From Bactrocera neohumeralis (Eukaryota; Arthropoda; Insecta; Diptera; Tephritidae), in the NCBI RefSeq assembly GCF_024586455.1, contig NC_065920.1, positions 13,912,144 through 13,976,143 of the forward strand: a stretch of 64,000 nucleotides of DNA, written 5' to 3'. The notes under the pieces were generated by a model, which was not told the DNA's origin, did not search any database, and worked only from the letters and a program-made list of their open reading frames with translations. This document shows positions 1-11,578 of this stretch, piece by piece; the first letter of the stretch is position 1; each line of letters opens with the position of its first letter. A program made the position numbers and the translations under genes.

Positions 1-480
1 GCCAAGCAAAAGTATTGAATTCCATACAAAATGACATCTAATGTACTTTCCCTAACATTTTTTTATTTTTTTTTTAACTTTTGTACTTATTATTAACTTA
101 TTGAAAAACCCGTTAGCTGCCATACAAACTGAATATTCAAAATCAAGTTGTTGTATTTCAAGATATCTTCATAAGATGGGGCACAGATTATTATCTTATC
201 CGGAGAAATTGTTCTCTTCTGATCACTATAGTACATAATAACAATATATGTCGGATGAAAATAAAGCCTTTATTTGGAAAAGTCATGTATTTGACAATAT
301 ATCTTCACAAAATTTGGCATAGATTGTTGTTCAGGGTAAGGTGACAAATTTTTAAGAAATTGTTCAGATCGGAAAACTATAATGTATATATGTATCATAG
401 AAACTGATCGATAAAAATCAAGTTCCCGTATAAAACTTTATTTGTGAAAAGCTTCGGTGTAATCTAAGTTAGCCTTGTTT
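1..480 (-). mobile_element. Helitron-like (DINE) tandem-repeat element, 3' terminal part
   Basis: The segment carries diverged copies of the roughly 150-bp unit found elsewhere in the window (reverse orientation: gccatacaaactga, then agatatcttcataag, then aaatttggcatag). It ends at about 448-480 with agcttcggtgta...agttagccttgttt, the reverse complement of the AACAAG...TAACTTCGG...ACCGAAGC terminus seen on other copies. It runs off the left edge of the window. No coding capacity is seen. Assignment to DINE/Helitron elements is inference from the terminal hairpin and the central repeats. Confidence 0.55.
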
Positions 481-2694
481 CAGAAGGAAGATCGTGAGTT
501 TATATATATGTATATATCGAAAACTACCGAGGCCAGACAATGGCGGCGAAAATGCCAATATATTTGCATCTCCATACAATTTTGACGACTAACGTCTTTG
601 TAGAAAATTACATTTTTATCTCAGCTAAAGTTTTTAGAGCACAGAAATATTGTTCGTAACTAGACAAAATCGCCCCAATGCGGGAAAAGTTATTGAATAG
701 CTTTGAAGCGCCATTTGTGAATGTGAGAAAAACAACTGCTATCATTATATATTACTATGCAAAGAAATTTTCAAATTAAAATAAACTAATCGATAAGTAT
801 GCTGATACAAATTAAGGTATATGATACGAAGCATTACATAATATAATCTAAAATACTTAACAATTTCCACCATTATTTTCTTGCTACGACTGTCACACGA
901 GGACAATGCGTGACATGCCATTTGACGTCATAGAAATCGAACGACAACAATGTAGCAGAAATTGATGATAACAAACAAACCACTAATCCAATTTCACGCC
1001 ATTAAAACGTATGTAAATAGCAGAAATTCATAAGTCATTAAGAATTAAAATGAAAATATATACTTATGAATAAAACAAAAATAAAATAAACCAACTGATC
1101 TTCACGCGATTCTTTTTTTTTTACTTTCGGCGATTTACGTATGCTTTTGCCGCGCCGCAAATGTACGAGGAATTCGTCTTTAATCTCCAACATAGCACAA
1201 AACGATCACAACCAATTAGCACGGACACACTTGTTTTGAACATATTTTGCAGATTTTCAAAATGATTTTCACATGTAATTTGCACATTTTTTGAGCATGG
1301 CAAATTGGAAAAAAATAAAATTGAAAATGAGCAGAGGATTGTGGTATTTATAAATTTCGAAAATTCAGAAAAAAATATCAAAAAATACGAAATTGTCTAA
1401 AACCGTGAATTGAAACGACAATGAATGAGTAAAGAGATTGCGAAATTAAGAAAAAAAAAATTATTTCAGTGCAGATTTTGCGACAAGTTAGAATGATTTG
1501 TCAACGAGGCACATAAATATATTTCTATGTAATATATTAAGCACAAAATTTGAATGGTGATGCGCGAAAAGTGTGAAATACGTGAATAATAAGCTTTAGA
1601 TTATTCCTTTAATGACGAAATGGCATTTGGGTATATGCTCATAAGCATATAATTAGATTGCAACAATTTCTATTTGCTTATTTGGGCAGTTTAACATTTC
1701 AACACGGTTTCCTTAATGCATTCATATATATATTTACGTATATCTACTATCTTCTTGCCTGTACTTGGCATTAAAACGAACACCTGCATGCAACAGACCT
1801 TCAATAATTTATTGCCTCATTTCAAATTGCTGCCTCACACTGCAGTGAATTTTAGAAAGAAAATTTCAACACAATACAGAATTTTCGAATTAATTTTTTG
1901 CATCAACAAAATGTTGCGTTGTAAACAATGTTGAATTTTGTGTGCCTAGCGTTCGCTCTAGCGCAAACACCTGGGCGTATACGTGACCAACTGCGGATAT
2001 GAGTGGATTGTTGCCAGCTAAATATGCATATCTTTGTATAATTTGATCTGATATTGCATTGCATGTTTGATTGAGTGCAAATACGCAAACCGTTATAATT
2101 GAAAATGGTTGATTGCATTATGATAAAATGCTGGAGTAGCGAAGATAACTACATACATACATATGTATATAAAGGTTTATATTTGAAGCTTCGCTACATA
2201 ATACAAGTAAAAGCCAAGGATAACAGTTCTTTTAGGTAATTTGTAAACTGTAAAAATGTTGCCCATAATATGCAGGTTTAGCAAAATTTATATTGACTCA
2301 ACTTTTATGCCATCTTAAATGTTCTTTGTTCACTATTTTTAATTTTTGCAGAAATTTGTGTGAACTCAGCGTTTTTCAAAAGCGTAAACATTGCAAACAG
2401 TAAGCTTTATTATTGACAATGAGTTTTGTTTGTCCTTTGTGATAAGATATCAATAAGGTAATTATGTACATACACGCTTTATTGCTTGAGCGACTGCTGG
2501 CAAATAATCAATTTATCATAACAAGCTAATTCGCTTTATCAATGGCAACAAATTAAGCTCAAATGTTTTTAAGAAGATATTATAAATGAACATTTCAGCA
2601 ATTTTGTAATTTACCAGCAGATCACTAAAACATAATTTTAAAGCAATTTAAAAAAGTGGTCTGCAAATATTTCAATAATTGTTCAAAACCCAAT
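481..2694. other. AT-rich unique DNA, no gene seen
   Basis: No exon, RNA gene or recognisable transposon was found. The stretch has short poly-A/T runs and a TGACGTCA palindrome near 923-930 (a CREB/ATF-type site if functional). The open frames here are short, of biased composition and mostly start at non-ATG codons. Confidence 0.5.
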
Positions 2695-3395
2695 TTTAAG
2701 TAGGTCAGTTTGAAGGAAAGCTATATGCAATATAATTCTGAACCATTTGTTAGGATATCTTGGACAGTAATCCATACCAAATTCCGTGAAGATATCTGGC
2801 CAATAAAAAAGTTTACCTTAAAAGAGCTTGATTTTGATCAATTAGTATGTATAGCAGCTATATGCTATAGTGGTCCGATCTCAACATTTTCTACAGGGAT
2901 TGGAGCACTGTCTTGGACAATAATCTATGTCACATTTCGTGTAAATATCAAATGTCAAATAAAGATGATTTCCTTACAAGCACTTGATTTTGATCGTTAA
3001 ATTTGTATGGCAGCAATATGCTATAGTGGTTCGATCTAAACAATTTGTACGGCGATTGTAGCACTGCCTTGAAAAATAATCCATGCCAAATTTCAAATAT
3101 ATCTGGTGAAATAAAAAAGTTTTTCTTACAAGGACTTCATTTAGGTAGATCAGTTTGTATATGCAGAGCTACATTTAATTTAGTAGACTGATATTTGTGG
3201 TTCCGGCACATGAGGAGCTTCTTGGGGAGAAAAAAGCGTGGGCAAATTTTCAAATCGATATCTTAAAAATTGAGAGACTACTCGCGTATATGCAGACATA
3301 CTGATCATTTATATACAAACTTCAAAGGTCTCCGACGATTCCTTCTGGGTATATAAAATTTAATATAGCCTATTCAGAGCACGTATATAAAATGA
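2695..3395 (+). mobile_element. Helitron-like element with ~150-bp central tandem repeats
   Basis: Three diverged units run head to tail. Each has a grcagctatatgctatag-like box, a tccgatct box, a caataatcyatgcc box and an aatttcgtgaagatatct box, spaced about 150 bp. The right part (about 3185-3390) has the common terminal module: a gacaaatgagcagcttcttgg-like stretch, ctgatcatttatata, then ctccgacgattccttctggg. An uninterrupted frame across two units (2710-3000) reflects repetition, not a gene. Confidence 0.6.
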
Positions 3396-5599
3396 ATTTT
3401 AATTAAAAATCTTAATCTTAATTTTTAAATTTTTTAGTGTCATTTACAATAATTTTTTACTTACGGCCGCAGCATTATTTTAACAGTGAATATGCTTACC
3501 TGCAATGAAATGAGAATAGAAAATGTTTTAGAAATCGGTCAATTCAAATTTAATGAAATTAAATTCCAATTTTGAAAATTTGTTTAAAAAAATATATAAT
3601 AACTTAAAAAAAACATATTTTTTTTTATGCACAGTAAAATCTGTTTAAGTACCTCTCCGCCTAAGAACTGACCCGCTTAAAAAACTAACAATTTAGGGCT
3701 TAGTATTCGCAACGAGGAATTTAAGCGCAATCTTTTAAGTAACAAACCCGCCTAATAGGATTTTTCGTGAGACATTTAAGCGGGTTTTACTGTATGTGTA
3801 TTTGCTAATTAATTTAGTTTCATTCTAACTGTCACCTCATATGATTTTTATTTGTTTATAATTTCTTTTTCGCTTATTTATCAATTTTATTTACATAAAA
3901 CTTAAGTACATCCGCATTTGAAGCTTGCACATATACTTAAGTAAATTTGTTTAATTTAACAGTCTCACTTAACATGCCAACTTGACAGAGCGTCTTTAAT
4001 AAATTACTATAAAATTAGAATTACTTTGACTTCTGCGTAAATTAAATTTAAGTACCGCAGAAGTCAATATCCAAACAGACACCTAGAAACCGACGAGTGT
4101 GCGTAATTTGCCATTTGTTCGCCACGAACACACATACACGCAGACATACATACGTACATAATTAATTAACGTAATCGGCGATTGCGCCCCGACAAAAGCA
4201 CGTCCTTAACGATAAATAAAGTTGAAATAAATTTGGCGCTTGGCCAAAAGAAAATGCCAAATAATTTTGCACCATCGAACGCACACGGTGGCGAATGAGC
4301 TGTGAAACTTGGCGGTGGACATTAGCAAGCGATGAACTCGCTGAATTTGTTGCAATTCAAAGTAAAGCAATGCACTGCGGCTGGCAAGCAGCCGATAAAT
4401 GTATATACATATATGTGTGTGTGCATAAGAAAGTGCAGCCACACAAACGGAAGCAAATGCACATACATACATACATACAAAAATATATCCAATTCTTATT
4501 TCTGAACACATAACTGTATAACTGCGTAGCATTCCTTGCACTCGCTGGCTGTTGTTGTTGCTGTTGCGCCCCTTATGCCATCATTTGAGTGCCACCGTTA
4601 ATTGAGTGGCAATGATTGGCTGTCACTCAGTGTTGAGTGGCCCCACCAATGAACGCCCTTTGACAATACCTAATACTAGTTGTACGCTACTACGTAATTG
4701 GCAGTCGCCGTGTTGTATAACCGTTGCAGGCAGGCAGATATCAGACGACGGTGGTCGACAAAGTCGCATAAACAGACAGTGAGTGAGCAACAGCAGAGCC
4801 AAAAACTCAACAAGTTTACAAAGCATTTTTATGCCAACCAAATAAAGTCATATAGTTGTCAACACCAAGCGGTGGGTGGCGTGGCATACATTGTGGCTGC
4901 TGCTGTACAATTTTGGTTGGTGTCACAGCACATTAAAGAAATTTTCCTTTTCAGCTGTCAGCTGCACAAAGCTGTAATTTTCAGAAAGAAATGAAAAATT
5001 GCTGAGGAAAACTGATATAAAGAAATAAAAAAAAAAATTAAAATAAAATAACAAATAAAATAGAGAAAAGAAATGTGTATAAAAAAAATTGAAATAAAAA
5101 AAATTAAAATTAAAAAAAAAGTTTAGTAATTTTTTTTTTTATTGTGCAAGTACATATATGTATATTCTACACGTTTTTATTGCTTAATTTTTCAACAATT
5201 TTGTTGACATATTGATCTGAAAAACCACAGTAGAAACACAGTAGAAATAGTGTCTTATGACTGACAATGAGTCAGTCAACCGAGAACATGCACCCATAAA
5301 AGCACATTGTTGCATATTTACCGACTAAATTATATGAAAAACGTATATCATGAGTATTTTAGGCAATTTACTTTAAATATATATAAAAATATATACATTT
5401 TTACCATGCCTACATTGCAGTACCTTAATAAGTCGTGAAACTTCGAAAGACTATTAACAGTTTATTATTTTTAGAAATTATTTATACTAAAAAAATATCT
5501 ATTCATTATTAATGGACGTCTTCAATAATTGAAAGTTTTTGTACATTTAATTTAAAACCAAACCGTGGACTTTTATAAAACTATTCACTGTGTCGCCAA
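3396..5599. other. Unique DNA with an embedded small MITE, no gene seen
   Basis: Apart from the element at 3632-3792 no repeat family or exon is recognised. The 4080-4980 part is richer in G+C, with CAG-like and (CATA)n tracts, and resembles conserved fly intronic or regulatory DNA. The 5010-5140 part is almost pure A/T. Open frames of about 100 codons here overlap each other on both strands and match no known protein. Confidence 0.45.
3632..3792. mobile_element. pogo/Tigger-like MITE (161 bp)
   Basis: The inverted ends are CAGTAAAATCTGTTTAAG on the left and CTTAAATGTCTCACG...AAGCGGGTTTTACTG on the right, so the right terminus read in reverse is CAGTAAAACCCGCTTAA. A TA follows the right end; the left flank is CA, a likely mutated TA. 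Further CGCTTAA and GCCTAA boxes recur inside. CAGT termini with TA targets are known for pogo/Tigger DNA transposons; there is no transposase here. Confidence 0.6.
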
Positions 5600-6445
5600 G
5601 GCTACTCGTGGCTGCTTTTCTCTGCTCACATTACCATCGAGAGATATGTGGATGAGAAGGGGTCGCTATAGAAGACGCGCAGGTGTTTTTACGGATGAGG
5701 ATACGTGGAAAGGTCGGAGGAGTAGCTGTAAAGAGCTCTAAGTCAATCTTAGATTTAGGCTAAAGCAACACTGTAAAGTTTTTCAGGCAGAAATGGCTGC
5801 TATTAAGGTGACGGTAGACGAAGTGCAGCCTCTGTTAGGGAGCTCAAGATTCACTTCGACAGCAGAATGGTAATAATAGCGATGAGCTCGTTTACTAGGC
5901 GCTCAAAGCTAGTCAAGAAGTAATTGTACTCCCTACGAAAAGCATCAACCACATCATCAGACTCGTTGGATTGCCTAGTCGTAACGAAATCGCTGGAAAC
6001 TGTAACTGCAGTCGCTCTTATTGGAATGGGACTGAAGTGGAGGTAACGTGGCATATCAACATCGTTTTGGCCTAGTGCAGAACGCAGGAGATCTTCTGAA
6101 CTACTTGCCCTTACCAAAGTTAATCTTTCCGCAATATTAGAGGCTCTTATTGGACTTTGACGGATGCAAGCTTTCAAAGTTGTATGGAGGAGGGATTATT
6201 CAGCTTTTGCAAGATTGAGTATGAAATATCTCGTCAGTCTTACTTTCGGCGAACCAGGCATAGCAGAACTTGACATTAGCGGTCTCAACAAGTTTGTGAT
6301 AAGCTCAAAGCGCTTTGTCGATTTGTATGGGCTTTATGATCTATTATATGGGAGGTTTAAGTAATACAACGGACCGACGTTCTAAGCTGTCCAAGTGAAA
6401 TCCGTGTTAGGCTCCACCTCTTGACAATAACCTAACTTTACCTGT
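5600..6445 (+). mobile_element. Degenerate I/R1-type non-LTR retrotransposon, RNase H and 3' end
   Basis: Translated with frame changes, the start reads like a LINE-encoded RNase H: VFTDEDTWKG (normally YTDGSK), then FRLKQHCKVFQAEMAAIK, with the VFQAE-AIK block typical of I-clade RNase H. The region at 6164-6364 resembles the C-terminal tail of these ORF2 proteins (SPFFSELxEISGLNI-type, read here as LTFGEPGIAELDISGLN and ending in DLYGL). Stop codons and frameshifts break it throughout. It ends near 6440 with taacctaactttacc, a common 3' tail of such elements, and is immediately followed by a mariner remnant. Confidence 0.6.
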
Positions 6446-6449
6446 GTAA

Positions 6450-7262
6450 ATAACGTGTGATCCAAATAGATGTACTTTATTCAATAGCCTTTCAAGCTGC
6501 CATGTAATTTTTGGTTAGTACTGTTTGGAATTTCATCATGGAAAGATTTACGCCTGAACAACGTTTAAAATCGTTCAACTTTATTACGAAAATTCACATT
6601 ATGTAAAATCCCAAGAAGATCTCCGACGTTTTCGAGCCAAATTTTGTTCAGCTATAGAGCTCCATTTCTGGCTCAATTAGTATGGCAAACAAGCGCATTT
6701 GTGACGGGGAGCAACTATAAGAGATTCAAGAGCTGCTAGAAAAAACTACGGTATGGTGTGGTTTGTGGCAATAGTCGGTCCATATTTCTTCAAATATGAT
6801 GCCGGTGTTAACGTAATCGCCAATGGTGATCGTTATCGCGTCATGATAAGCCACTATTTGATGCCTGAAATTGTAGCTCGTGATCTCGACTATTTTTGGT
6901 TTCAACAAAACGGCGCCAGAACGTCAGAGAGAACACTTCGGTGAGCTGATAGTTTCTCGTTTTGGGCTGGTCGATTGGCCACCAAGATCACACAGTTAGA
7001 CTTTTCCCAGTGAGTATATGTAAAGTCTTAATTCTGTGCGAACAATCTCGCTTTCATTCAAGCCTTGACGCAAACCATCACGCGTGTCATTCGGCAGTTA
7101 ATAGTCGAAATGTTCGAACGAGTCATCGAAAACTGGACTCAACGGTTGGCCAACAAGATAATCTTCAAAAAATAAATGCCAAAGAATGTTCTCTCGAATG
7201 ATAATAAATTAAATTTGAAGTTTGCGTGTTTTATCTTAAAAAAGTAGGGAACCTCGAAATTA
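6450..7262 (+). mobile_element. Dead mariner-like transposon, rosa/DD41D type (copy 1)
   Basis: An N-terminal MERFTPEQRLKS start lies at about 6538, followed by broken frames reading IGPYFFKYDAGVNVIANGDRYRVM and LDYFWFQQNGA, then ISRFGLVDWPPRS-like residues and a KINAKECSLE end near 7200. These blocks are typical of the mariner-related family with about 41 residues between the second and third acidic residues, described from Ceratitis rosa and other tephritids. The first catalytic Asp block reads SAIELHF, the second Asp is Asn (QQN), and the third Asp region is deleted. The copy cannot encode active transposase. It shares its 3' part with copy 2 at 30870-31620. Confidence 0.75.
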
Positions 7263-8221
7263 ATCAGCCTTTATTTACGTGAAGTATGGTCAAGTTAAAG
7301 GGTACACATTTTCGCTTGAAGCGGGAACAAAATATTTACCTGCTTTTTTGTACGGGCATATACATACGTATACTCAGAACATGCAGATTTCAAAGAATTT
7401 AAACACTTTAGTAATCAAGTAAACAATATTTAGAATTATTCAGTACAATTCAGAGATTTCAAATTAGATTCTACGGCCACTGCTTCGGTAGAATCTTCAA
7501 CTAAAATGGAATAATTTCAAATTTTCACCGAATTTATATTCCACGCGTGCTGCCAGCCAATAAGTCATCCAACCGAGTAATGGGAAACAGTTCCAACTTA
7601 TTTAGTCTATGCACAAGCGATTTTCTATTTATTTATTGGCGGCCACCAACTTTTATGTATGACGCATTTTCATTTTAATTTTCTTACGTGAACTTTTCGG
7701 AATTGCTTTGGCATAATAATTGGGCTTCGTCGCGGCCATGTGTGAAAATGGCCGTCAGAGGTTAAGTGATAGTTAAAGAATTTCCATTTATGTTTATTTT
7801 GTGGATTTCTTTAGAAGTGTTGAAATTAAATGGCGAGCGCGAATGCTTTGCGACGCGGTTGGTGGTCGAAATAATTAGACAGATGATGAGAATTATGCTG
7901 AGTCAGAATGCAACGGGAATTCACGTTTTGAAAGTTGATTGATGCTTTGTTTGTCTGTTTTTGTTTTTAGTTGTGATATGTTGTGATGATGACTGTGTAC
8001 AATTTCATAGTAGATACGGGTGTAGGTAATTGTACATATGTAATTGTGTGTGAAATGTTTACATAATGTTGGAATAGTTACGGAAAATTGCAATTATAAT
8101 TATAAGGCATGAATTGGTAGGTGATTATATATTTAATTGTTGTAATGCGCAAAGTTATTGGAATATTTTATTCTAAGTTATTTACATACTTATAAGATGA
8201 TTATTAAAGGGTTATATCCAC
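7263..8221. other. Unique AT-rich DNA, no gene seen
   Basis: No coding exon, RNA gene or repeat of a recognised family was found. Composition is ordinary fly noncoding DNA, with G+C-richer patches around 7730-7760 and 7830-7870. Confidence 0.45.
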
Positions 8222-9400
8222 TTGAATCATACATTCGAAGACACTCTCCACGATATCGTACAAAGGGGATTAGGACTGGCTAACATCAATCCCTTGAAGA
8301 TCACAGTTCCATTTACGAGACGTAGGTCCCTGCCTGACCACAGAAACCTTATTCTTGGCGACAAAGAGGTAGAGAAGTTTAATACGGTCAAATATCTTGG
8401 TCCACTCTGCGGTGAAAGCACCACTAAAACACAAATGGTGGGCATTCTACTAGCCCGTAGATCCTGCGGCTGCAAGCCGAGCATTGTCTGGTGGTTGTAC
8501 TGATTATCACGTATGGAGCGGTGGCTTGGGCCTAATAAGCATCTCAGACTTCGGTAGGACTTCAACTAGCGAAGCTGCAACGACTAGTCTGAATCTGTGT
8601 GTCGGATGCCAAGCGCACATACCGGCAGCACTTTGTAGTAATCGGTCAGGTGGCCAAACATACACTGCTTCAAATGATAGCAGGAGGGTTTGGCAGAGGT
8701 AAGATAAGGTAAGGTAATAATAAAGTGACGAAATACCATTGACTCTTCTTCCAAGGGACAGCATTACCAAAAAAGTCAACTTCACTAAGAAGTTTAAAGT
8801 TAACTCTTTATAGCTGAGCTTATTCCAAGCAGATCTCTTTGCTTTAAGTCGGTGCCTAGAGATAAACTTCCAACGCGGCTGAACAGTCTGTCAGATTGTA
8901 ACCAAGTCCGCATTATCTGGGGGTAGTAGCATCCACCAAAATTATAGGACCTGAACCCCTTATTGCGGTTGATCCTCATATCATACCGTATGTAGGAAGG
9001 AGTAGAGAGGGAAAGATATTGTCACCAACTTCAAGGTATGGGCCATGCCAAGTTGCTAATGGGTGCTTGCAACCTTAGCAAATTTAAATATGTTATCAAC
9101 CTCCCAAGTGACAAATCCTGGTTACTTGTCGCATTCTACACTGGCCAGTGTAAACTCAAGAAACACTTACATATATAACCTGGGCCTTTTTGTACAAATT
9201 GCCGGTACTGAGAAATGGAACTTGAAACTCTAGAACAGCTCCTAATTGATTACACAGCGGACTGCAGAAGCAGCATGAAGGCCCTTGGATCCTTGTTTCC
9301 AAATAAATGCCAGGTGCTAACAGTATATTGGAATTTATCAATATTCTGGGGCTAAAAGATTCGTTGTGACTTAGAAGAGGGTACAATAGACCATAGGTCG
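8222..9400 (+). mobile_element. Degenerate non-LTR retrotransposon: RT C-terminus plus RNase H
   Basis: The frame at 8222-8503 reads like the end of a LINE reverse transcriptase: RGLGLANINPLKITVPFTRRRSLP (the LxxNPxKTExVxFT block), then VKYLGPLC, then SCGCKPSIVWWLY, followed in another frame by ITYGAVAWA and AKLQRLV-ICVSDAKRT. Around 8890-8960 a shifted frame reads LSDCNQVRIIW, as in the DSQ/WVPGH part of the RNase H domain, and zinc-knuckle-like remnants follow to about 9400. Together these indicate an element of the I/LOA/R1 group that carries RNase H. Numerous stops and frameshifts make it inactive; the 5' half is missing. Confidence 0.7.
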
Positions 9401-9461
9401 CGGTGCAAAGCTAATTAATTCATCTATCTATCTATTCATATATGTATGTATATTGAATGAA

Positions 9462-9585
9462 CATTATGGTGGATAAAAAAAATAAAGGGACCTACTTGGA
9501 TAAACTTTTTTAAATGTGTCTAAGCATCTATTCTTCAGAGTACTAAACGGAAAAAAAATATTCTTTTTTTTTATCCACTCTAATG
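9462..9585. mobile_element. Small MITE, CATTA-GGTGGATAAAA family
   Basis: The left end catta-tggtggataaaaaaa and right end ttttttttatccactctaatg are inverted copies of each other over about 20 bp. The 124-bp element is otherwise A/T rich. The termini resemble the cattagggtg MITEs at 15141-15510 and 28286-28917, so this is probably a divergent member of that group. No TSD can be defined with certainty. Confidence 0.45.
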
Positions 9586-9949
9586 TACATATTATTATAT
9601 TTGAGAATATTCTCCTAAAATTTGAACTTGTTCCGGCAAATAATTTCAGAAATGAGCGTAATGGCTGCCAAAACTTTATGCACGTCTTTCTTGAAACACT
9701 TTCGTTAAAAAATTGTGGTTCAACTTTTCCGTAAAACCAGATATCGCTACATTCTTGTAGATCAGCAATATTTTTTTAGTTTCTGATTGTAAGAAAAATT
9801 ATAATCGTGGGCAGTTCCACGTCTAGGTTTTTTGAGGAATTTTGAACTTTTTATTTTTTGAATTTTTCCTATATTCTCGTAAATTTAATAAATAACTAAA
9901 AAATATTATTCAAAAAATTTCATAAAAACTAGTTCAAAATAAAAATCAT
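9586..9949. other. AT-rich DNA downstream of the tRNA gene
   Basis: No gene or known repeat is recognised. On the minus strand this lies just downstream of tRNA-Asn. Confidence 0.4.
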
Positions 9950-9955
9950 AAAAAA
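9950..9955 (-). terminator. RNA polymerase III T-run terminator of tRNA-Asn
   Basis: The plus strand has six A residues, so the minus strand carries TTTTTT seven bases past the end of the tRNA gene at 9962. Runs of four or more T terminate Pol III in animals. Confidence 0.75.
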
Positions 9956-9961
9956 TATTGT

Positions 9962-9978
9962 CGCCCCCGGGTGGGCTC

Positions 9979-10015
<37 letters not shown>

Positions 10016-10035
10016 GCCAATTGCGCCACGGAGGC
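9962..10035 (-). tRNA. tRNA-Asn (anticodon GTT)
   Basis: The 74-base gene folds as a full cloverleaf without an intron. The acceptor stem is GCCTCCG with CGGGGGC (one T-G wobble pair), with discriminator G. The D arm is GCGC...GCGC, the anticodon arm TTCGG-CTGTTAA-CCGAA with anticodon GTT at 9999-10001, and the T arm GGTGG-TTCGAGC-CCACC. Internal A box (TGGCGCAATTGGC) and B box (GGTTCGAGCCC) promoters are intact, and a T6 terminator follows at 9950-9955. It decodes AAC/AAU in cytoplasmic translation. It lies on the same strand as, and 3' of, the coding exon at 11001-11578, so it probably sits in that gene's intron. The near match to animal tRNA-Asn and lack of mismatches argue for a functional gene. 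Confidence 0.97.
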
Positions 10036-10994
10036 ACTTGAAAATTGACGCGCTTAAGGGATATTCTATACGAGGCTATGCAAGCAAGCAAATGTGTGTG
10101 GAACGAGCAGCTGCACAGTGGCAGCAATAACAACAAATGGAGGGCAATTATGCAATAATCGTAGACAAAATTATATTATTAGACTATATTCATTTGTTTT
10201 TTTTCTGCTATAATTGTTGCTGTTTTTTCACTATTGTCGGAAAACACTTGCTGTTTAGTAGTGTTGCGATAATAAAATGTGCGATGTGCCGTATCACAGC
10301 TGAAAAAACAGGTGATAGCTAGTGGTGGAATAACAGGAGCACAGCAAAATGCTAAAGGCTGCAAGAGCAAACTGATAATAAGCACAGTTTAAGCGCCATA
10401 TATATACGTACATTACCGCTGTATGCATGTACATATATACGCATTACACACACACACATATGTATGTGTGAACAGCAGCTGATAAGCGATGGCGGGCGCT
10501 GCAGATGTGATTACAATTGTTGTATGTATGTGTATGTGTGTTTCACTATCATTGTTGACACTTTTTTATTTAAACATGCTTTTGTGCCGCCCAAGCATTT
10601 TTTATTTCCATATGGAGGAGCGAGCGCCTTATCGCAACGCGCGATTAAAGGGAGTCTGGTGCAATGGCGATCAGTTAAAAATCAAGCAAAGCGGTGTGTG
10701 TGGTGGATATAATGTGCGACTATGTATGTTTGTATATATTTATGCACAGCTATGTATGTGTATATGTAGATATATACATATGTATGTAGATACCATATGT
10801 GCTGCTGTATTATCAATGTATAAAAAAGAGTATATGGTTTGGTGTATGGAAATCGTTCAGCAACAACAAGAACAACAAAAGCGTCAACATTTTTCAACAC
10901 TACAACTACAAGTACAACTGCAAATACAAAGCGTTATCATCAGGAGTACACAGACAAGTACACATTACAAAGCAAATAGTTTTGTTTTTGTTGT
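10036..10994. other. Putative intron sequence with microsatellites
   Basis: This lies directly 3' of the splice donor at 10995-11000 on the minus strand. It contains (CA)n/(TATG)n tracts around 10440-10480 and 10700-10800 and CAA-rich stretches near 10860-10930. No second exon of the minus-strand gene is recognised. Open frames such as 10489-11004 (plus) run into the antisense of the exon and have no identifiable domain. Confidence 0.4.
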
Positions 10995-11000
10995 ACTTAC
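10995..11000 (-). promoter_or_regulatory. 5' splice donor GTAAGT
   Basis: The minus strand reads CGTTAG|GTAAGT, a perfect six-base intron start. It fixes the 3' end of the coding exon at 11001 and keeps the frame open to that point. Confidence 0.75.
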
Positions 11001-11578
11001 CTAACGAAATCTTTGACAAAACAATAAACGGTAAATAGACCGCGATCGCTGAGCACCACATCGGGCTTTAGCACGGGCAAATAGCAAACAAAATGACTGC
11101 TCGAAGGATTGCTGCTGCTGCCGCCGCTGCTGCTGTTGTTGCCCGGCGCATGCTGTTGCTGCTGCTGTTGTTGTCGTTGTGGCAAAAGCAATTGTTGTTG
11201 TTGTGCTTGCTGTTGCTGTGGTGTTTGCCAGCAATCTACCACACCCGATGTTGTTGTTGCAATTGCAACAACATTACCATCAACAACATCGATTGGCGTG
11301 CAATATGACTGTTGCTGTGAGGGTTGTTGTTGCTCATGTTGTTGTTGTTGGTGGTGTTGGTTATGGTGGTGGTTAAGTATGTGGTTAGTGTGGCGTGTTG
11401 TTGCTGTGATTGTGGCTGCAGTTGCGCTCGTTGCAATAACAGCAGTTGCTGCAGTGGTGTTCATGTTGGCATGCTGTTCGCAAGTGTTTATTGTTGTGGT
11501 TGTTGTGATTGTGGCACGTTGTTGCGTGTCTGGTGCCGATTTACTTGTGGTGGTGTCGTCGCCCAACGGTGTGGACAT
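11001..11578 (-). CDS. First coding exon, Thr/His/Gln-rich protein (unidentified)
   Basis: The frame opens at ATG 11578 (context CACAATG, with an in-frame TAA eighteen bases upstream) and stays open for about 192 residues to a strong donor, CGTTAG|GTAAGT, so the product continues in an exon outside the window or unrecognised. Residues 21-62 are Thr/Ala rich, 64-90 His/Gln rich, 121-142 Gln rich and 147-161 Ser/Gly/Asn rich. Only the last 31 residues (HFVCYLPVLKPDVV...FVKDF) look like ordered protein. Such Gln-rich N-terminal exons are common in fly regulatory and neuronal genes. I do not recognise the protein. On the opposite strand the repeats give long Leu/Cys/Val frames that are shadows. 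Partial gene; function unknown. Confidence 0.72.

Noticed and set aside
2710..3000. 96-codon frame
   Set aside because: Read through two units of the Helitron-like tandem repeat; similar frames appear in other copies.
5851..6177. Minus-strand frame with VDAFRREYNYFL, similar to mariner VDAFRxHVLE
   Set aside because: It is antisense to the LINE RNase H remnant on the plus strand; the match is short.
10489..11004. 171-codon plus-strand frame
   Set aside because: Composed of microsatellite-derived residues, overlaps the donor of the minus-strand exon and has no domain.
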